Made by a program: the position numbers and the translations under genes
The notes under the pieces: generated by a model
What the model was told of the DNA's origin: nothing
Seen by the model: only the letters and a program-made list of their open reading frames with translations
The model's database searches: none
Assembly: GCA_964394085.1 (NCBI GenBank)
Contig: CAYMWF010000005.1
Span: 45,454 to 109,453 of the forward strand
DNA length: 64,000 bases
Direction of reading: 5' to 3'
Source of the DNA: CAYMWF01 sp964394085 [NCBI: uncultured Gemmatimonadota bacterium]
GTDB lineage: Bacteria; GCA-2686955; CAYMWF01
Shown: positions 16,632 through 26,439 of the stretch, in pieces
How the letters are laid out: each line of letters starts with the position of its first letter
How positions within the stretch are numbered: position 1 is the first letter of the stretch

Positions 16632-19256
16632 TTAGTTGATGGTGGATTCGTCCGGCTCTTTTATCCCGGCGGAGATTTCAAAATCCACCGTCTCATCGTT
16701 GATTTGTGTTAAATGAATGGTTGTTCCTGGTTCCATTTCATTTCGCAGCATAGCTCGGGACAGAGGATTTTCAAGATGGCGTCTAATCGCCCTTTTCACA
16801 GGACGTGCACCGAATTGACGATCATATCCTTCCACAGCGAGGAAATCGACTATTTTTTCCGACCATTTGAGATCAATGTTTTTCCCTTCCAGCATCCGAT
16901 TCTTCAGTTCGATCAATTGCAGCTGAACGATCTTACTGATATTTTGCTCATCCAGGGAATGAAAAATAATTATTTCATCAAGACGGTTGAGCAATTCCGG
17001 CTTGAAATAACTTTGCAGTAGATCTTTAACACCGGCTTCAATCCGGGTGCGGTTTGCGCCGGCATTTTCGTAAAAGAGTTCGCTCCCAATATTGGATGTA
17101 AGAATCAGGACTGTGTTGCGAAAATCCACCGTGCGGCCATGGCCGTCCGTCAGCCTTCCGTCTTCAAAAATCTGAAGCAGGATGTTAGCCACCTCGAAAT
17201 GGGCTTTCTCGATTTCATCGAACAGAATTACCCGGTACGGCCTGCGCCGTACAGCTTCCGTCAGCTGCCCGCCCTCATCGAAGCCGACATACCCCGGAGG
17301 TGCTCCGATAAGACGGGATACCGAGTGTTTCTCCATGTATTCCGACATATCCATCCGTAGCAATGCAGACTCGCTGTCGAATAGGAAATCGGCGAGAGCT
17401 CTTGCAAGCTCGGTTTTTCCAACACCTGTAGGGCCAAGGAAAAGAAAACTTCCCGGTGGTCTGTTCGGATTGGCAAAACCAGCCCTGGCCCTGCGGACAG
17501 CATTTGAAACGGCTGCTACAGCTTCGTCCTGGCCTACAATTCTAGAATGGAGAAGGGGTTCCATACGGAGCAACTTATCTGTTTCACCCTCGAGAAGACG
17601 AGTAGTCGGAATCCCGGTCCATCGATGAATGACTTCGGCGACATCCTGGCTTTCTACTTCCTCCCTGAGCATTTTTCGTTTCGTCTGGATATCCGAAATT
17701 TCGCGTGTAGCGCTCTCGAGCTCAGAGGAGAGTTCATTCGCCTTGCCGTACCTGAGAGTCGCAGCCCGTTCAAAATCAAGCTCCCTTTCCGCCTTCTCTG
17801 CTTCGATCTTTGTATCCTCGAGATGCTTCTTGAGTTGCTGAACCTGTTCAACAGCCATTTTTTCCCTCGACCAGTGCGATCGCAACGAATCGCGTTCCGA
17901 CGCCAGCTCCGAGATCTTTTTTTCGATTGGTACGAGGCGATCGGAAGCATCTTTTTCTTTCTTTACAGCCTCTCGCTCGATTTCCAGCATCACCAGTTTC
18001 TTTTCAACGGCACTGATTTCTCTGGGCATGGAATCGATTTCCATGCAGAGCTCCGCCGCCGCTTCGTCTATCAGATCTATCGCTTTGTCCGGGAGGTATC
18101 GATCCTGGATATACCTGTTCGACATCGACGCGGCGGCTATCAGTGCATCATCTTTTATCCTGATACCGTGATATATTTCGTATCTGTCCCTGATTCCCCT
18201 GAGAATAGCCACGGTTTCTTCTACGCTGGGTTCGCTTAATAGAACCGGAGAAAATCGCCGTTCAAGAGCAGCATCCTTTTCGATATAATTACGGTATTCA
18301 TCCAGGGTGGTAGCTCCGATAATCCTGATTTCCCCCCTTGCGAGGGCCGGCTTGAGCATATTGGATGCATCCAGGGCTCCATCGGTTCTGCCAGCGCCGA
18401 CAATCGTATGCATTTCATCGATGAACAGGATTTTGGATCCGTGAGCGGATTCAACTTCTTTGAGAACGGCTTTAAGTCGTTCCTCGAACTCACCTCGATA
18501 CTTGGCTCCCGCCACAAGGGCGCCCAAATCCAGAGCTGAAATGCTTTTATTCTTTAAACTGGCAGGCACGTCGCCGGCTACTATTTTCTGGGCCAGCCCT
18601 TCTATCGCCGCGGTTTTACCGACTCCCGGTTCACCGATCAGGACCGGATTGTTTTTTTTCTTTCTGCACAGGATTTTGATTACACGGTGTATCTCTTCAT
18701 CACGACCGATGATCGGATCAGGTTTGCCTGTTCTCGCTTCTGCCGTTAAATCCCGGGAGAACCGTTCCAGCGCTTTGTATTTCGATTCAGGATTTTGATC
18801 AGTAACGTTGAAGGACCCCCTGATTTGTGCCAGCGCATCCAATATGGCTTCGCGATCGACGCCGCTTCTCTTCAGGGCTATGACCGGCGGCGAGTCAGGA
18901 GCTTTCTCTACAAGAGCGAGAAGAAGATGTTCGATGCTGATGAATTCATCTTTGAGTTGTTCCGCTTCTGTTTCTGCAGCTTTTAGAACCTGAGCCGCTT
19001 CAGGTGACATGTAGAGGTTGTACCCGCTGCCTGAAATTTCTGGTTTTTTCTCGAGGGCTGCCGCTGATTCGCGATGGATTGTAAACAAATCTCCGCCTGC
19101 AATCGATATTACCTGTGATGCTACTGAGTTTTCGAGGGTCAGCAAAGCCTCGAAAATATGCTCCGGATCGAGTTGAGGATGTTTCTTTTCCTCCGCGAGT
19201 TCTCGGGCGATACTGAGAGCGTTCAGCGACTGTTCAGTGTATTTATTTTGATTCAT
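16632..19256 (-). CDS. clpB: ClpB disaggregase
   Basis: 874 residues, the full ClpB length. Clp N domain (1-145), first AAA+ module with Walker A GEPGVGKT at 208-215, the long coiled-coil middle domain (about 410-530), second AAA+ module with GPTGVGKT near residue 605 and a C-terminal small domain. It is an ATP-driven hexamer that extracts proteins from aggregates together with DnaK. The presence of the middle domain separates it from ClpA/ClpC. Upstream are a promoter (19305-19333) and a palindrome (19287-19303) that could be a heat-shock operator; no CIRCE element was seen. First gene of the clpB-DUF502-archease operon. Confidence 0.97.
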   Translation of the reverse strand: MNQNKYTEQSLNALSIARELAEEKKHPQLDPEHIFEALLTLENSVASQVISIAGGDLFTIHRESAAALEKKPEISGSGYNLYMSPEAAQVLKAAETEAEQLKDEFISIEHLLLALVEKAPDSPPVIALKRSGVDREAILDALAQIRGSFNVTDQNPESKYKALERFSRDLTAEARTGKPDPIIGRDEEIHRVIKILCRKKKNNPVLIGEPGVGKTAAIEGLAQKIVAGDVPASLKNKSISALDLGALVAGAKYRGEFEERLKAVLKEVESAHGSKILFIDEMHTIVGAGRTDGALDASNMLKPALARGEIRIIGATTLDEYRNYIEKDAALERRFSPVLLSEPSVEETVAILRGIRDRYEIYHGIRIKDDALIAAASMSNRYIQDRYLPDKAIDLIDEAAAELCMEIDSMPREISAVEKKLVMLEIEREAVKKEKDASDRLVPIEKKISELASERDSLRSHWSREKMAVEQVQQLKKHLEDTKIEAEKAERELDFERAATLRYGKANELSSELESATREISDIQTKRKMLREEVESQDVAEVIHRWTGIPTTRLLEGETDKLLRMEPLLHSRIVGQDEAVAAVSNAVRRARAGFANPNRPPGSFLFLGPTGVGKTELARALADFLFDSESALLRMDMSEYMEKHSVSRLIGAPPGYVGFDEGGQLTEAVRRRPYRVILFDEIEKAHFEVANILLQIFEDGRLTDGHGRTVDFRNTVLILTSNIGSELFYENAGANRTRIEAGVKDLLQSYFKPELLNRLDEIIIFHSLDEQNISKIVQLQLIELKNRMLEGKNIDLKWSEKIVDFLAVEGYDRQFGARPVKRAIRRHLENPLSRAMLRNEMEPGTTIHLTQINDETVDFEISAGIKEPDESTIN

Positions 19257-19286
19257 TCGAAAACCTTCCGGTTTGAGCTCTACCTT

Positions 19287-19333
19287 TTGACGCTTCTCGT
19301 CAATATTGAATAAACATTCTTTACAATCTGCAA
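19287..19333 (-). promoter_or_regulatory. clpB promoter with TTGAC-N7-GTCAA operator
   Basis: Minus strand: TTGCAG (19333-19328), 17 bases, TTCAAT (19310-19305). Immediately downstream is the perfect inverted repeat TTGACG-AGAAG-CGTCAA (19303-19287), covering the expected transcription start. The site has the same 17-bp layout as that at 15214-15230. Confidence 0.5.
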
Positions 19334-19519
19334 GAACCGTGCTGAGTTCACTGAATAATCAATGAAGTTGTAATCTATTGTATGGCAAAGGTTTTCGTGG
19401 GGGGGGCGATGAATACAGGGCGGTCTGATTTTTATGGCTGCCAATATGGCAGAGGGGTGTCGCCGGGATCTTATTGCTATGGTCTGCTTCTGATTAGGCT
19501 TTCACCGACGGAAATATTT

Positions 19520-20638
19520 TCAGGAGATGCTGAAGGGTTGGATTCTCAGGATTTCCAGTTTCTCTTCACATAGGTCGAGTAGAGTATATCTTTCAGAGTA
19601 CAATTTTTTTCTGAACTGTGAGCCTTCATAGTAGAGCTCTTCGATAGCTGCCTGATCCAGAGACGGATAGCGATCTTTTTGATGTTTGGTGAATTCGGGC
19701 AACGGGAGCGTCCAGGGGATAGTCGGCAGACGCTCTTCCATGTATTCCGCCAGGGTAACTCCGGATTCCGCGAGGCTCCTGACTTTTCTCCAATATCCTG
19801 CAACATCTTCGAGATACTCTGGTACATCGAAGCTTCGTGTTCCGCCATCATAGACAGCGCACCGCTCCAGGGGTGGAGAAAAGGTTTTGAATTGTGATAG
19901 AAGAAACTCCGGGGCGAGAAGAGCGGGGTGGCGCAGGAGATCCGTTCCCTGAATTTTAATCGCCACATCCGTTTTGGAATCCGCAAGGTGGAATTTTCCT
20001 TCAATGTAAATTACGATCGTTTCTTCATATCCTCGAAAGAAGCTGCGGCAGAATTCGTCGATCGCACCCAGGTTCTTTTCGGCTTTATGGCAGCCTATTG
20101 TGAAGAAGACAATGCGTCTGAGGGGAATGCCGGTATTTTTCGCCAGCATGGCGAGCCTGCGAAAACCGTTCGAGAGGGTGGAGCCGGTAGCGATAATATC
20201 TCCGCAAAAAATCGTTGCATATGGAGGGATGCTGAATTTCTGATATTGATCTTCCGCTATCTCCCATCTCCCTTCTGCGGTTCGCCGCCGTTCAGAAGTC
20301 ATGAAGGATGAAGATGTATTTATGAAGCCGTAAGCATCCTTCAGGGCTTTACGTAAATCGAAATTCAATCCTCCGCGCAATAGGTTGAAAATGTGAGCGT
20401 TTCGGTCGGTCAAACCTTTCATATCAAAACAATCCGGCAGCAGGGAGAGGGTCTGAGCCAGAACAGTCTTCAGTCTGGATGTGAAATCACAACCTGTAAT
20501 TTCAGGAAAATTTATAATGTCTCTGGATGCGCTGGAAGTGACTATCAACCGTTTAACGGGGTGTTGAACCGGACCCTCGATTTTGTAAATTGCGACATTT
20601 TCGTCTCTACTTACGGGTCTGATGACTTCTCCAGTCAT
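19520..20638 (-). CDS. Orphan phosphoribosyltransferase-fold protein
   Basis: 372 residues from ATG 20638, with GGAGGGG 5 bases upstream. Residues 146-155, GDIIATGSTL, preceded by a hydrophobic strand (ATIFC), form the PRPP-binding loop of type I phosphoribosyltransferases; residues 87-96, LRGGLNFDLR, resemble the hood/substrate loop of adenine/uracil-type enzymes. A second strand pair follows (RIVFFTIGCH, TIVIYIEGKF). The C-terminal 130 residues are helical and of unknown family. The usual first acidic pair of the PRPP loop (DD/ED) is reduced to a single acid (G-D), so catalysis is uncertain. There is no nucleotide-salvage neighbour; a separate 250-bp upstream gap sets it apart from clpB. 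I cannot name the substrate; RNA/sugar-phosphate transfer or a regulatory role are both open. Confidence 0.7.
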   Translation of the reverse strand: MTGEVIRPVSRDENVAIYKIEGPVQHPVKRLIVTSSASRDIINFPEITGCDFTSRLKTVLAQTLSLLPDCFDMKGLTDRNAHIFNLLRGGLNFDLRKALKDAYGFINTSSSFMTSERRRTAEGRWEIAEDQYQKFSIPPYATIFCGDIIATGSTLSNGFRRLAMLAKNTGIPLRRIVFFTIGCHKAEKNLGAIDEFCRSFFRGYEETIVIYIEGKFHLADSKTDVAIKIQGTDLLRHPALLAPEFLLSQFKTFSPPLERCAVYDGGTRSFDVPEYLEDVAGYWRKVRSLAESGVTLAEYMEERLPTIPWTLPLPEFTKHQKDRYPSLDQAAIEELYYEGSQFRKKLYSERYTLLDLCEEKLEILRIQPFSIS

Positions 20639-20735
20639 TATTCCCCTCCGGATTGATTTCTTGGACGTCGGGATATCAAGGAAATTATCATATCGCCGCT
20701 ATATTCAGCGGCGTCATCCGGATACCGGATCATGT

Positions 20736-22199
20736 TCAATAAGCATCACGATGGAACAGTACGGTAACCAGGGTCCGCAGGATGATCCGGATATCCAGAA
20801 GGAGAGACCAGTTTTCGATGTAATAGAGATCGTAGCGGGTTCTCTCGGAAATGCTGGTATTACCTCTTAAGCCGTAGACCTGTGCAAGGCCTGTCATCCC
20901 GGTTTTTACCAGGAGTCTATCTGTATATTTGGAGATATTCTGTTCGAATTTTTCCGAAAAGAACGGTCGCTCCGGTCTGGGCCCCACAATCGACATTTCT
21001 CCCTTTAAAACGTTGAACAACTGGGGCAGTTCATCAAGGCTCGTGCGTCTGAGGAGACTTCCGAAGGGAGTGCTCCTTAAGTCGCCTTTTTCGCTCCACA
21101 CGGGTCCGGTGTCCTTTTCTGCATCAACAATCATCGAGCGAAATTTGTAAACCGTGAAAGGCCTGCCGTTCCTTCCCAGCCTGGACTGCCGATAGAAAAC
21201 GGGGCCCCTGGACGTCAACTTCACAACGACTGCGATAACGATCATGGGCAGGCAGCAAACCGTCAGACCGGTCAAAGAAAGAGCCAGGTCTTCAGCCCGT
21301 TTCAAGGCTCTGTTGGAAAATCTTGCCAGAGGAGGTTCCTGGATCGTTAGAAGCGGGATGTCCACCAGGTTGTATTGAGTCAGTGAAAGGGTCAGGAGCG
21401 AATGCAGATTCGACATTATTCGCAAACGAACATTCGGGTTTCTCCTGAAGAACGTTGCGAGTTCCCGATGAGAAAAAGAACCGTCCGCCAAAATGATTTC
21501 ATCGGGCGCCAGGGCTTCCAGACTGGATGGGTTTTTAGGGAATTCCCGGAAGACCCCAACGATTTCCCTTCCGAATGAGGGGTTGTCGCGAAGGCGGGTT
21601 TTCAGTTCTTCCGCGAGCGTATCGTCTCCGGTGATTATTGTCCTGCTGATGCCGTGACCGGCTGCGAGTTTTCGTCGGAGAATATTGTCGATCATTACAT
21701 GGGCGGATGCCAGGAGTACTGAGCTGAAACAAAAGTGATAAAGAAGTATAAGGCGTGAAAAAGCTGTCCGCTGAAAAAATGCCAGACCCATAAGGATGAA
21801 AAGACTCAATCCGACGGCGAGGACTGTATCCAGCGCCTTGTCGAGTTTTGGCCGGACGAAGCTGGACCAGTTGTAGAATTTAAAGAACGCTCGAACTGAA
21901 AGAGTAAGCAGAAGCAGCAAAGGTGTGACCTGGACATAGAGGAGCTGTTTTTCTGCAAGGTCCCTGAGGAAACTTTCTGGAGCGTGGGCGACACGTAAAT
22001 GGAAGGCTCCCTGGAATGATAAAACCAGGAGGCCGATATCGGCGACGATTAGAATGGCGGCTCGAAGCCGATCCATCTGCTCCCGGCTCATTCGCTTCTG
22101 AACCGGCGAGCCGGAAAGCGATGAACTCCTATTTTTTGTCATGCGCCTGGCCCCGCCGGCTTCTATGCGGGATCCGGATTGTTCTGTCTTTTGAGCCAT
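20736..22199 (-). CDS. Polyprenyl-phosphate hexose-1-phosphate transferase (WcaJ/WbaP-like)
   Basis: 487 residues from ATG 22199; an in-frame TTG at 22274 and an ATG at 22142 are alternatives, as no site has a good Shine-Dalgarno sequence. Four predicted N-terminal membrane helices (about residues 45-170), a Rossmann-like CoA-binding domain in the middle, a re-entrant helix (about 300-325), then the bacterial sugar transferase domain with YKFRSMIVDAE, RRTSLDELPQLFNVLKG and MSIVGPRPER. It starts exopolysaccharide or O-antigen repeat units by moving a hexose-1-phosphate from a nucleotide sugar to undecaprenyl phosphate. The next gene downstream is not its partner; the glycosyltransferase lies upstream of it on the same strand. 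Confidence 0.9.
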   Translation of the reverse strand: MAQKTEQSGSRIEAGGARRMTKNRSSSLSGSPVQKRMSREQMDRLRAAILIVADIGLLVLSFQGAFHLRVAHAPESFLRDLAEKQLLYVQVTPLLLLLTLSVRAFFKFYNWSSFVRPKLDKALDTVLAVGLSLFILMGLAFFQRTAFSRLILLYHFCFSSVLLASAHVMIDNILRRKLAAGHGISRTIITGDDTLAEELKTRLRDNPSFGREIVGVFREFPKNPSSLEALAPDEIILADGSFSHRELATFFRRNPNVRLRIMSNLHSLLTLSLTQYNLVDIPLLTIQEPPLARFSNRALKRAEDLALSLTGLTVCCLPMIVIAVVVKLTSRGPVFYRQSRLGRNGRPFTVYKFRSMIVDAEKDTGPVWSEKGDLRSTPFGSLLRRTSLDELPQLFNVLKGEMSIVGPRPERPFFSEKFEQNISKYTDRLLVKTGMTGLAQVYGLRGNTSISERTRYDLYYIENWSLLLDIRIILRTLVTVLFHRDAY

Positions 22200-22351
22200 C
22201 GTTTTACTATTCACGTTCTGCAGCGGCTGGTTACGCGAAGTGATCGAATCGATATCCAGCAAGCAATAAAACAAAGTATAATGCCTTGGGGGGATATTGT
22301 CATTGTTTCAATCTGCAGAGCCGTATGTTGTCTATCCGGGGGTGTCCGTAT

Positions 22352-23263
22352 TTAGTTCCTTTGAAATACTGCCAGCACTTTCGATAATATGTAGCGGGCC
22401 CTGATCCCGGAGAGAATTGCACTATTATATATTATTCCGTGCCGGGCTGCGTAATGTTTTTTGTAAAATAGGGCCATGGTTTCATGGAATACATCCAGCA
22501 TACGTCCAGGTGCGGACGCACTGGCAGCGCGTTTGTAATGGAGGATCCGGACAGCACCATGGTAGCGAATCTGCCAACCCTTCCTGATGCACCTGAGGCA
22601 ATAATCGAGATCTTCAGCATACATGAAGAACCGTTCATCGAGCAATCCAACCTGGTCGATGACTTCTCTTCGAACCAGGAAGAAAGCGCCGCATATTGCC
22701 TCAACCTGGTAACTCCCGGCCGGGTCCCGCCATGAAAGATTGTAACGAGCGAATCTCTTGCTGCGCGGGAAGAGTTTATGCAGTGCGATTGCCTGGTAAA
22801 ATGCGCCGGCCGGAGTCGGAATCGTACGTCGACAAGCTGCGTCGAGCGAGCCGTCCGGAAGATCTACTCTGCATGAGGCTATCCCTGTTCTTTCATGCTT
22901 TTTCATGAAACGCAGCATTTCGGGGATGGTTCCTGCTTCGACAATGGTGTCAGGGTTCAGCAGAAGGATAAAATCACCCCCGGCGATTGTTATCGCTTTG
23001 TTGTTTGCTGCTGCATATCCGATATTTTCGTTGAGCTTGATAAGGATTACACCGGGGAATTCGTTTTCAACGGCATCTGCGCTTCCATCGGAAGAGGCGT
23101 TGTCGACGACGAAAATTTCCGGTGAAATCAGCGAGGTGAGTGGAGAAAGGCTTTTCAGGCAGGCGATAAGATGTGCGCGGGTATTGTAGTTGACTATAAT
23201 TATGGAAACCGGGGGGCTCCCGCCGGTATTATCGGCAGATCCCCCCCCGGTAAAAGGAAACAT
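22352..23263 (-). CDS. Family 2 glycosyltransferase
   Basis: 303 residues from ATG 23263, with AAAGG 5 bases upstream; GTG 23281 is in frame but has no spacing to its AGAGG. GT-A fold: VSIIIVNYNTR at the start, VVDNASSDGS nucleotide-sugar motif, LLLNPDT in place of the DxD metal motif, and a Rha-transferase-like acceptor part (AICGAFFLVRREV, DERFFMYAEDLDYCLR). It most resembles rhamnosyltransferases of the WbbL kind that build cell-surface polysaccharide. It begins 20 bp after the stop of the large protease gene and ends 77 bp before the sugar transferase region. Confidence 0.9.
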   Translation of the reverse strand: MFPFTGGGSADNTGGSPPVSIIIVNYNTRAHLIACLKSLSPLTSLISPEIFVVDNASSDGSADAVENEFPGVILIKLNENIGYAAANNKAITIAGGDFILLLNPDTIVEAGTIPEMLRFMKKHERTGIASCRVDLPDGSLDAACRRTIPTPAGAFYQAIALHKLFPRSKRFARYNLSWRDPAGSYQVEAICGAFFLVRREVIDQVGLLDERFFMYAEDLDYCLRCIRKGWQIRYHGAVRILHYKRAASASAPGRMLDVFHETMALFYKKHYAARHGIIYNSAILSGIRARYILSKVLAVFQRN

Positions 23264-23283
23264 AGCGGCCTTTCGGCTCACCT

Positions 23284-26200
23284 CTACTTGAGTATGAGCA
23301 GTTTGCGGGTGGCCGTGTTTCCGGGTATTTCGAGACGATAAACATAAACCCCGGAGGCGACGCCACGCATGGTTTCGTTTCTTCCGTCCCAGAGCGCCGC
23401 ATGCCTGCCGGGTGGAAGTTCGGAGTCGACAAGCGTCCTGACCAGCCGACCCGACAGATCGAAGATCGCAAGTTTGACCGGTATCATGCCGGATGCACCG
23501 GGTGCACCGGGAATTTCGTATCCGATTATCGTGACCGGGTTGAAGGGATTGGGCTGGTTCTGGCCCAGCTTGAATTCATACCCGGCGGCAGGGACGCCGT
23601 TGAACCGGATGGTCAATTCCCCAGCATCGGTCTCTCCGGAAGTTTGAACCAGAGTGAGCCGGTATTTGTAGGAGTGACCGGGAACCAGATCGAAATCCGA
23701 GTAGTTGAACGCATGGATGGTTTCAGCGTTCAACCTTGCGAACGAAGCCCAAGTACCATCCTGTTTCCCATCGGCCCGATACAGGTTTGCTCCCGAATAG
23801 TCTCCTCGCTCCGTAACATCCCAGTTGATTGTGACGCCGTCTCCGGTTTCGGTGGCCTGTAGCGATATTAATTCGATTCCTGTTGCCAGACCGAACATTT
23901 CGAGAATTCTACCGGCCAGACTTCTCCTGTCACCCGCAGAACTGATGGATTCGAAACTGGTGGAGCAGTAAACCATTTTGTAGCTGTTTTCGTAGTAGAT
24001 CATCGCATTGCCCGGGGCGAGGGGGTAGAAGAATGCGATCTGCGCTCCACCTAAGGGTTCGACAGAGCTGGGGGAGCTGCAGTTGCTGGCTCCGTCGCCA
24101 CCCGAGCAGGTGAGCGTATCTCCGTCGCCTATAGGGTCGCCTTCGATACCAAGTATTATTACCTGGTTGTTTGATGCCGAGACAAGGCTGGCATGCAGGT
24201 AATCGGCAAAGAAGGAGGATTCAGCGATACCGTCATCTATATCCTGACCCGCTAAAAAGATCTTTCCTCCATCGTCCATATAGTTCTTTATCAGGGTGGT
24301 GTCTGAAACTATCGGTTCATCTTCCTCACCGGTGAACCAGATTACGTTTGGATAATTCGAAAGCTCGTCCCCGGAAGGGGCACCCCCGAGCGCGTCGCAA
24401 TCGTAAACATCGAAGAGAGAACTCATCCAGGAATCAACGGCATCCGTGAAATACTTTTCGATGTCGTCGCCCCCGTCGTCATCGACAAGGAGCAGGTGTG
24501 GTCTGTTGATAATGAAGCTGACCGAATCGACCACTGAGTAACCTCCGCCGGCGGTAATATTAAAATAGAAGGTAGCGAAATGCGGTACTGAAGAAACATC
24601 GACGCTGAAGCTGAAAGGATCGCCCGTATTCTCTTTTCCTTCGTTATGAGCCAGGTCGCCATAAGAGCTGCTGTTGTCCGTAATCGTTATGAACTCCGTA
24701 TCGGAGCAGCTCAATGTAGCGTTTACCGAGGTGGCGTCGAGCCCTGTGTTGCGAAGAGTCAGGATCAGGTCCACTGTTTCACCCGGATCCGCGACGCCGT
24801 CATCGTTGCCTGTGGCGGAGTCGTCGACGTAATGACCGTTATACAGGATGTTAGGCTCTGAAGGCGGTGTTCCGGTGAAGTAATAACTCATGCTCCCGTG
24901 GCGTTTCTGGAAGCCGAAGCTGACCTCGCCCCGCCCGTCCTCGTGCCACTTTCCCCAGGAGTTCTGAAAGTAGAAACGGTCGGTGGTCAGAGTATCCGGA
25001 TCGCCAGAATCGAAACCGTAATACATGTAGGCATGACCGCCTTCGGGTGCGCAGGTGCACCAGTCTTCACAGAGGCATCCGCCGTTCGACCACCAGCACT
25101 GGCAGACGTTTCCGGAAGTTAGAACCGCTCCATGGTAGTAAATTGCTTCGCATTGAGCGTCTACATCCGTTTTCGGCACCGTTGTATATGAAGTCAGTGC
25201 GAGTTCCGGTGCGCAATCGCCCGAATATTCTCCGCAGTCGCCCGTACATGCGGTGGAACCGCCTTCAGTGCAACCTGGTTCACAGCCGTACGGCTGGCAA
25301 TCCCAGGCGCAGGCTCCCTCGTTGATAATCACAGATGCGGCCCGTCCGGTCGAAGAACCTTCGCATAAGCAATTGGCGCCGCACATCTTCCCGCTGGAGA
25401 CCAGGCTTTCTTCACATCTTGCACCGTCATCCGGGCAGCCGAATTCGCATTGAATCCGGCAATCCTGGTTGTTGTAACGACGCGACCGGTCATACATGTA
25501 CTGGGCGCTGGATTTTGTTTTCATGCAGGGGCACAAGCCAGTTGCCTCGGTTTCGCACATACACTTGTACAGTTGCGAGTCGCCGGTGCCCATGTAACAC
25601 ATGTTGCCGCATTCCCACCAGTCGACAATCGAAGAGGCGGCAAAACCGACACATGCGCCGAACGCCCCCTGATCCTTGACCCAGGGCAGGCAGGGGAGCG
25701 TGAAGTGGATATGCTGACTGTTCGAACCGTCTCCCTGTTCCGGTCGGGCTTCCACCGGTCGGGAAACGGGTTCTTCACCGTCGATGAAGCATCGACCGCT
25801 CCTGAGCGGCTCCGGGATAATCCCCGGTGCATCAGGTAGAATTACGGGTGAAAATTCCGTCGGTGAAATGATAGTGCTTACATCAATTCGTGAGATACCG
25901 CTTTCTTCAGGTGAGGCGAAATACAGTATCCCTTCTTCGCCGTTGAAGATCCGTATCAGACGGCTGTTTGCTGCAGCTTCGAGCCCGAATCGACCGGCCA
26001 GTATGCTCTCTAGGCTTTCCCATCTTTCGAGGGGAATCTGGAGCGCCGGCATACCACCGGCTTTCCAGCCGGGAGCGGAGCGAAGATTCCCGGTTGCGGG
26101 ATCCAGTAAAAAGAATCCTGTGATGAATCCGTCTTTGTGGATCGGAACAGACCAGAACGCGGGAGCTGAGCCATTATAGATCAACCTGGGTGTTCCAGGC

Positions 26201-26433
26201 GCGGTTCCGGAATAAAATGCGGCGAGTTCTGTTCCGAGAAGGTCGCCCGGTTCGGCTCGGAGGATTTCCGCGATCGATTCCAGTCTGTCTTCAAGGTAAA
26301 CCTCGAAATTCGTCTCAGCCTCTATACGAGAAATGTGTTCGAACTTCTTGTCGAACTGTTCTACGGGATAGGACCCGGATGATGCTGTCACAACAGACAG
26401 GATACTGAAAAGTGCCACTAAATGCCGAAGCAT
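23284..26433 (-). CDS. Giant secreted papain-like cysteine protease, Cys-rich, FlgD-like C-terminus
   Basis: 1049 residues from ATG 26433 (AAGGAGG 5 bases upstream). Signal peptide 1-18, a prodomain-like N-terminal part to about 240, then a C1-type peptidase: QGAFGACVGFAA with nucleophile Cys261, the catalytic His in GGHAYMYYGF, and Asn in FQNSWGKWHEDGRGEV. Between Cys and His lies a strongly Cys-rich insertion of some 170 residues, probably several disulfides. Downstream: a CARDB-like repeat, a region with LLLVDDDGGDD, a fibronectin-like part, and a FlgD-like immunoglobulin module that ends in KLLILK. That last module marks many surface or secreted proteins of FCB candidate phyla. Likely degrades extracellular protein or peptidoglycan cross-links. 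Precedes the glycosyltransferase by 20 bp. Confidence 0.88.
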   Translation of the reverse strand: MLRHLVALFSILSVVTASSGSYPVEQFDKKFEHISRIEAETNFEVYLEDRLESIAEILRAEPGDLLGTELAAFYSGTAPGTPRLIYNGSAPAFWSVPIHKDGFITGFFLLDPATGNLRSAPGWKAGGMPALQIPLERWESLESILAGRFGLEAAANSRLIRIFNGEEGILYFASPEESGISRIDVSTIISPTEFSPVILPDAPGIIPEPLRSGRCFIDGEEPVSRPVEARPEQGDGSNSQHIHFTLPCLPWVKDQGAFGACVGFAASSIVDWWECGNMCYMGTGDSQLYKCMCETEATGLCPCMKTKSSAQYMYDRSRRYNNQDCRIQCEFGCPDDGARCEESLVSSGKMCGANCLCEGSSTGRAASVIINEGACAWDCQPYGCEPGCTEGGSTACTGDCGEYSGDCAPELALTSYTTVPKTDVDAQCEAIYYHGAVLTSGNVCQCWWSNGGCLCEDWCTCAPEGGHAYMYYGFDSGDPDTLTTDRFYFQNSWGKWHEDGRGEVSFGFQKRHGSMSYYFTGTPPSEPNILYNGHYVDDSATGNDDGVADPGETVDLILTLRNTGLDATSVNATLSCSDTEFITITDNSSSYGDLAHNEGKENTGDPFSFSVDVSSVPHFATFYFNITAGGGYSVVDSVSFIINRPHLLLVDDDGGDDIEKYFTDAVDSWMSSLFDVYDCDALGGAPSGDELSNYPNVIWFTGEEDEPIVSDTTLIKNYMDDGGKIFLAGQDIDDGIAESSFFADYLHASLVSASNNQVIILGIEGDPIGDGDTLTCSGGDGASNCSSPSSVEPLGGAQIAFFYPLAPGNAMIYYENSYKMVYCSTSFESISSAGDRRSLAGRILEMFGLATGIELISLQATETGDGVTINWDVTERGDYSGANLYRADGKQDGTWASFARLNAETIHAFNYSDFDLVPGHSYKYRLTLVQTSGETDAGELTIRFNGVPAAGYEFKLGQNQPNPFNPVTIIGYEIPGAPGASGMIPVKLAIFDLSGRLVRTLVDSELPPGRHAALWDGRNETMRGVASGVYVYRLEIPGNTATRKLLILK

Positions 26434-26439
26434 GGCCAC

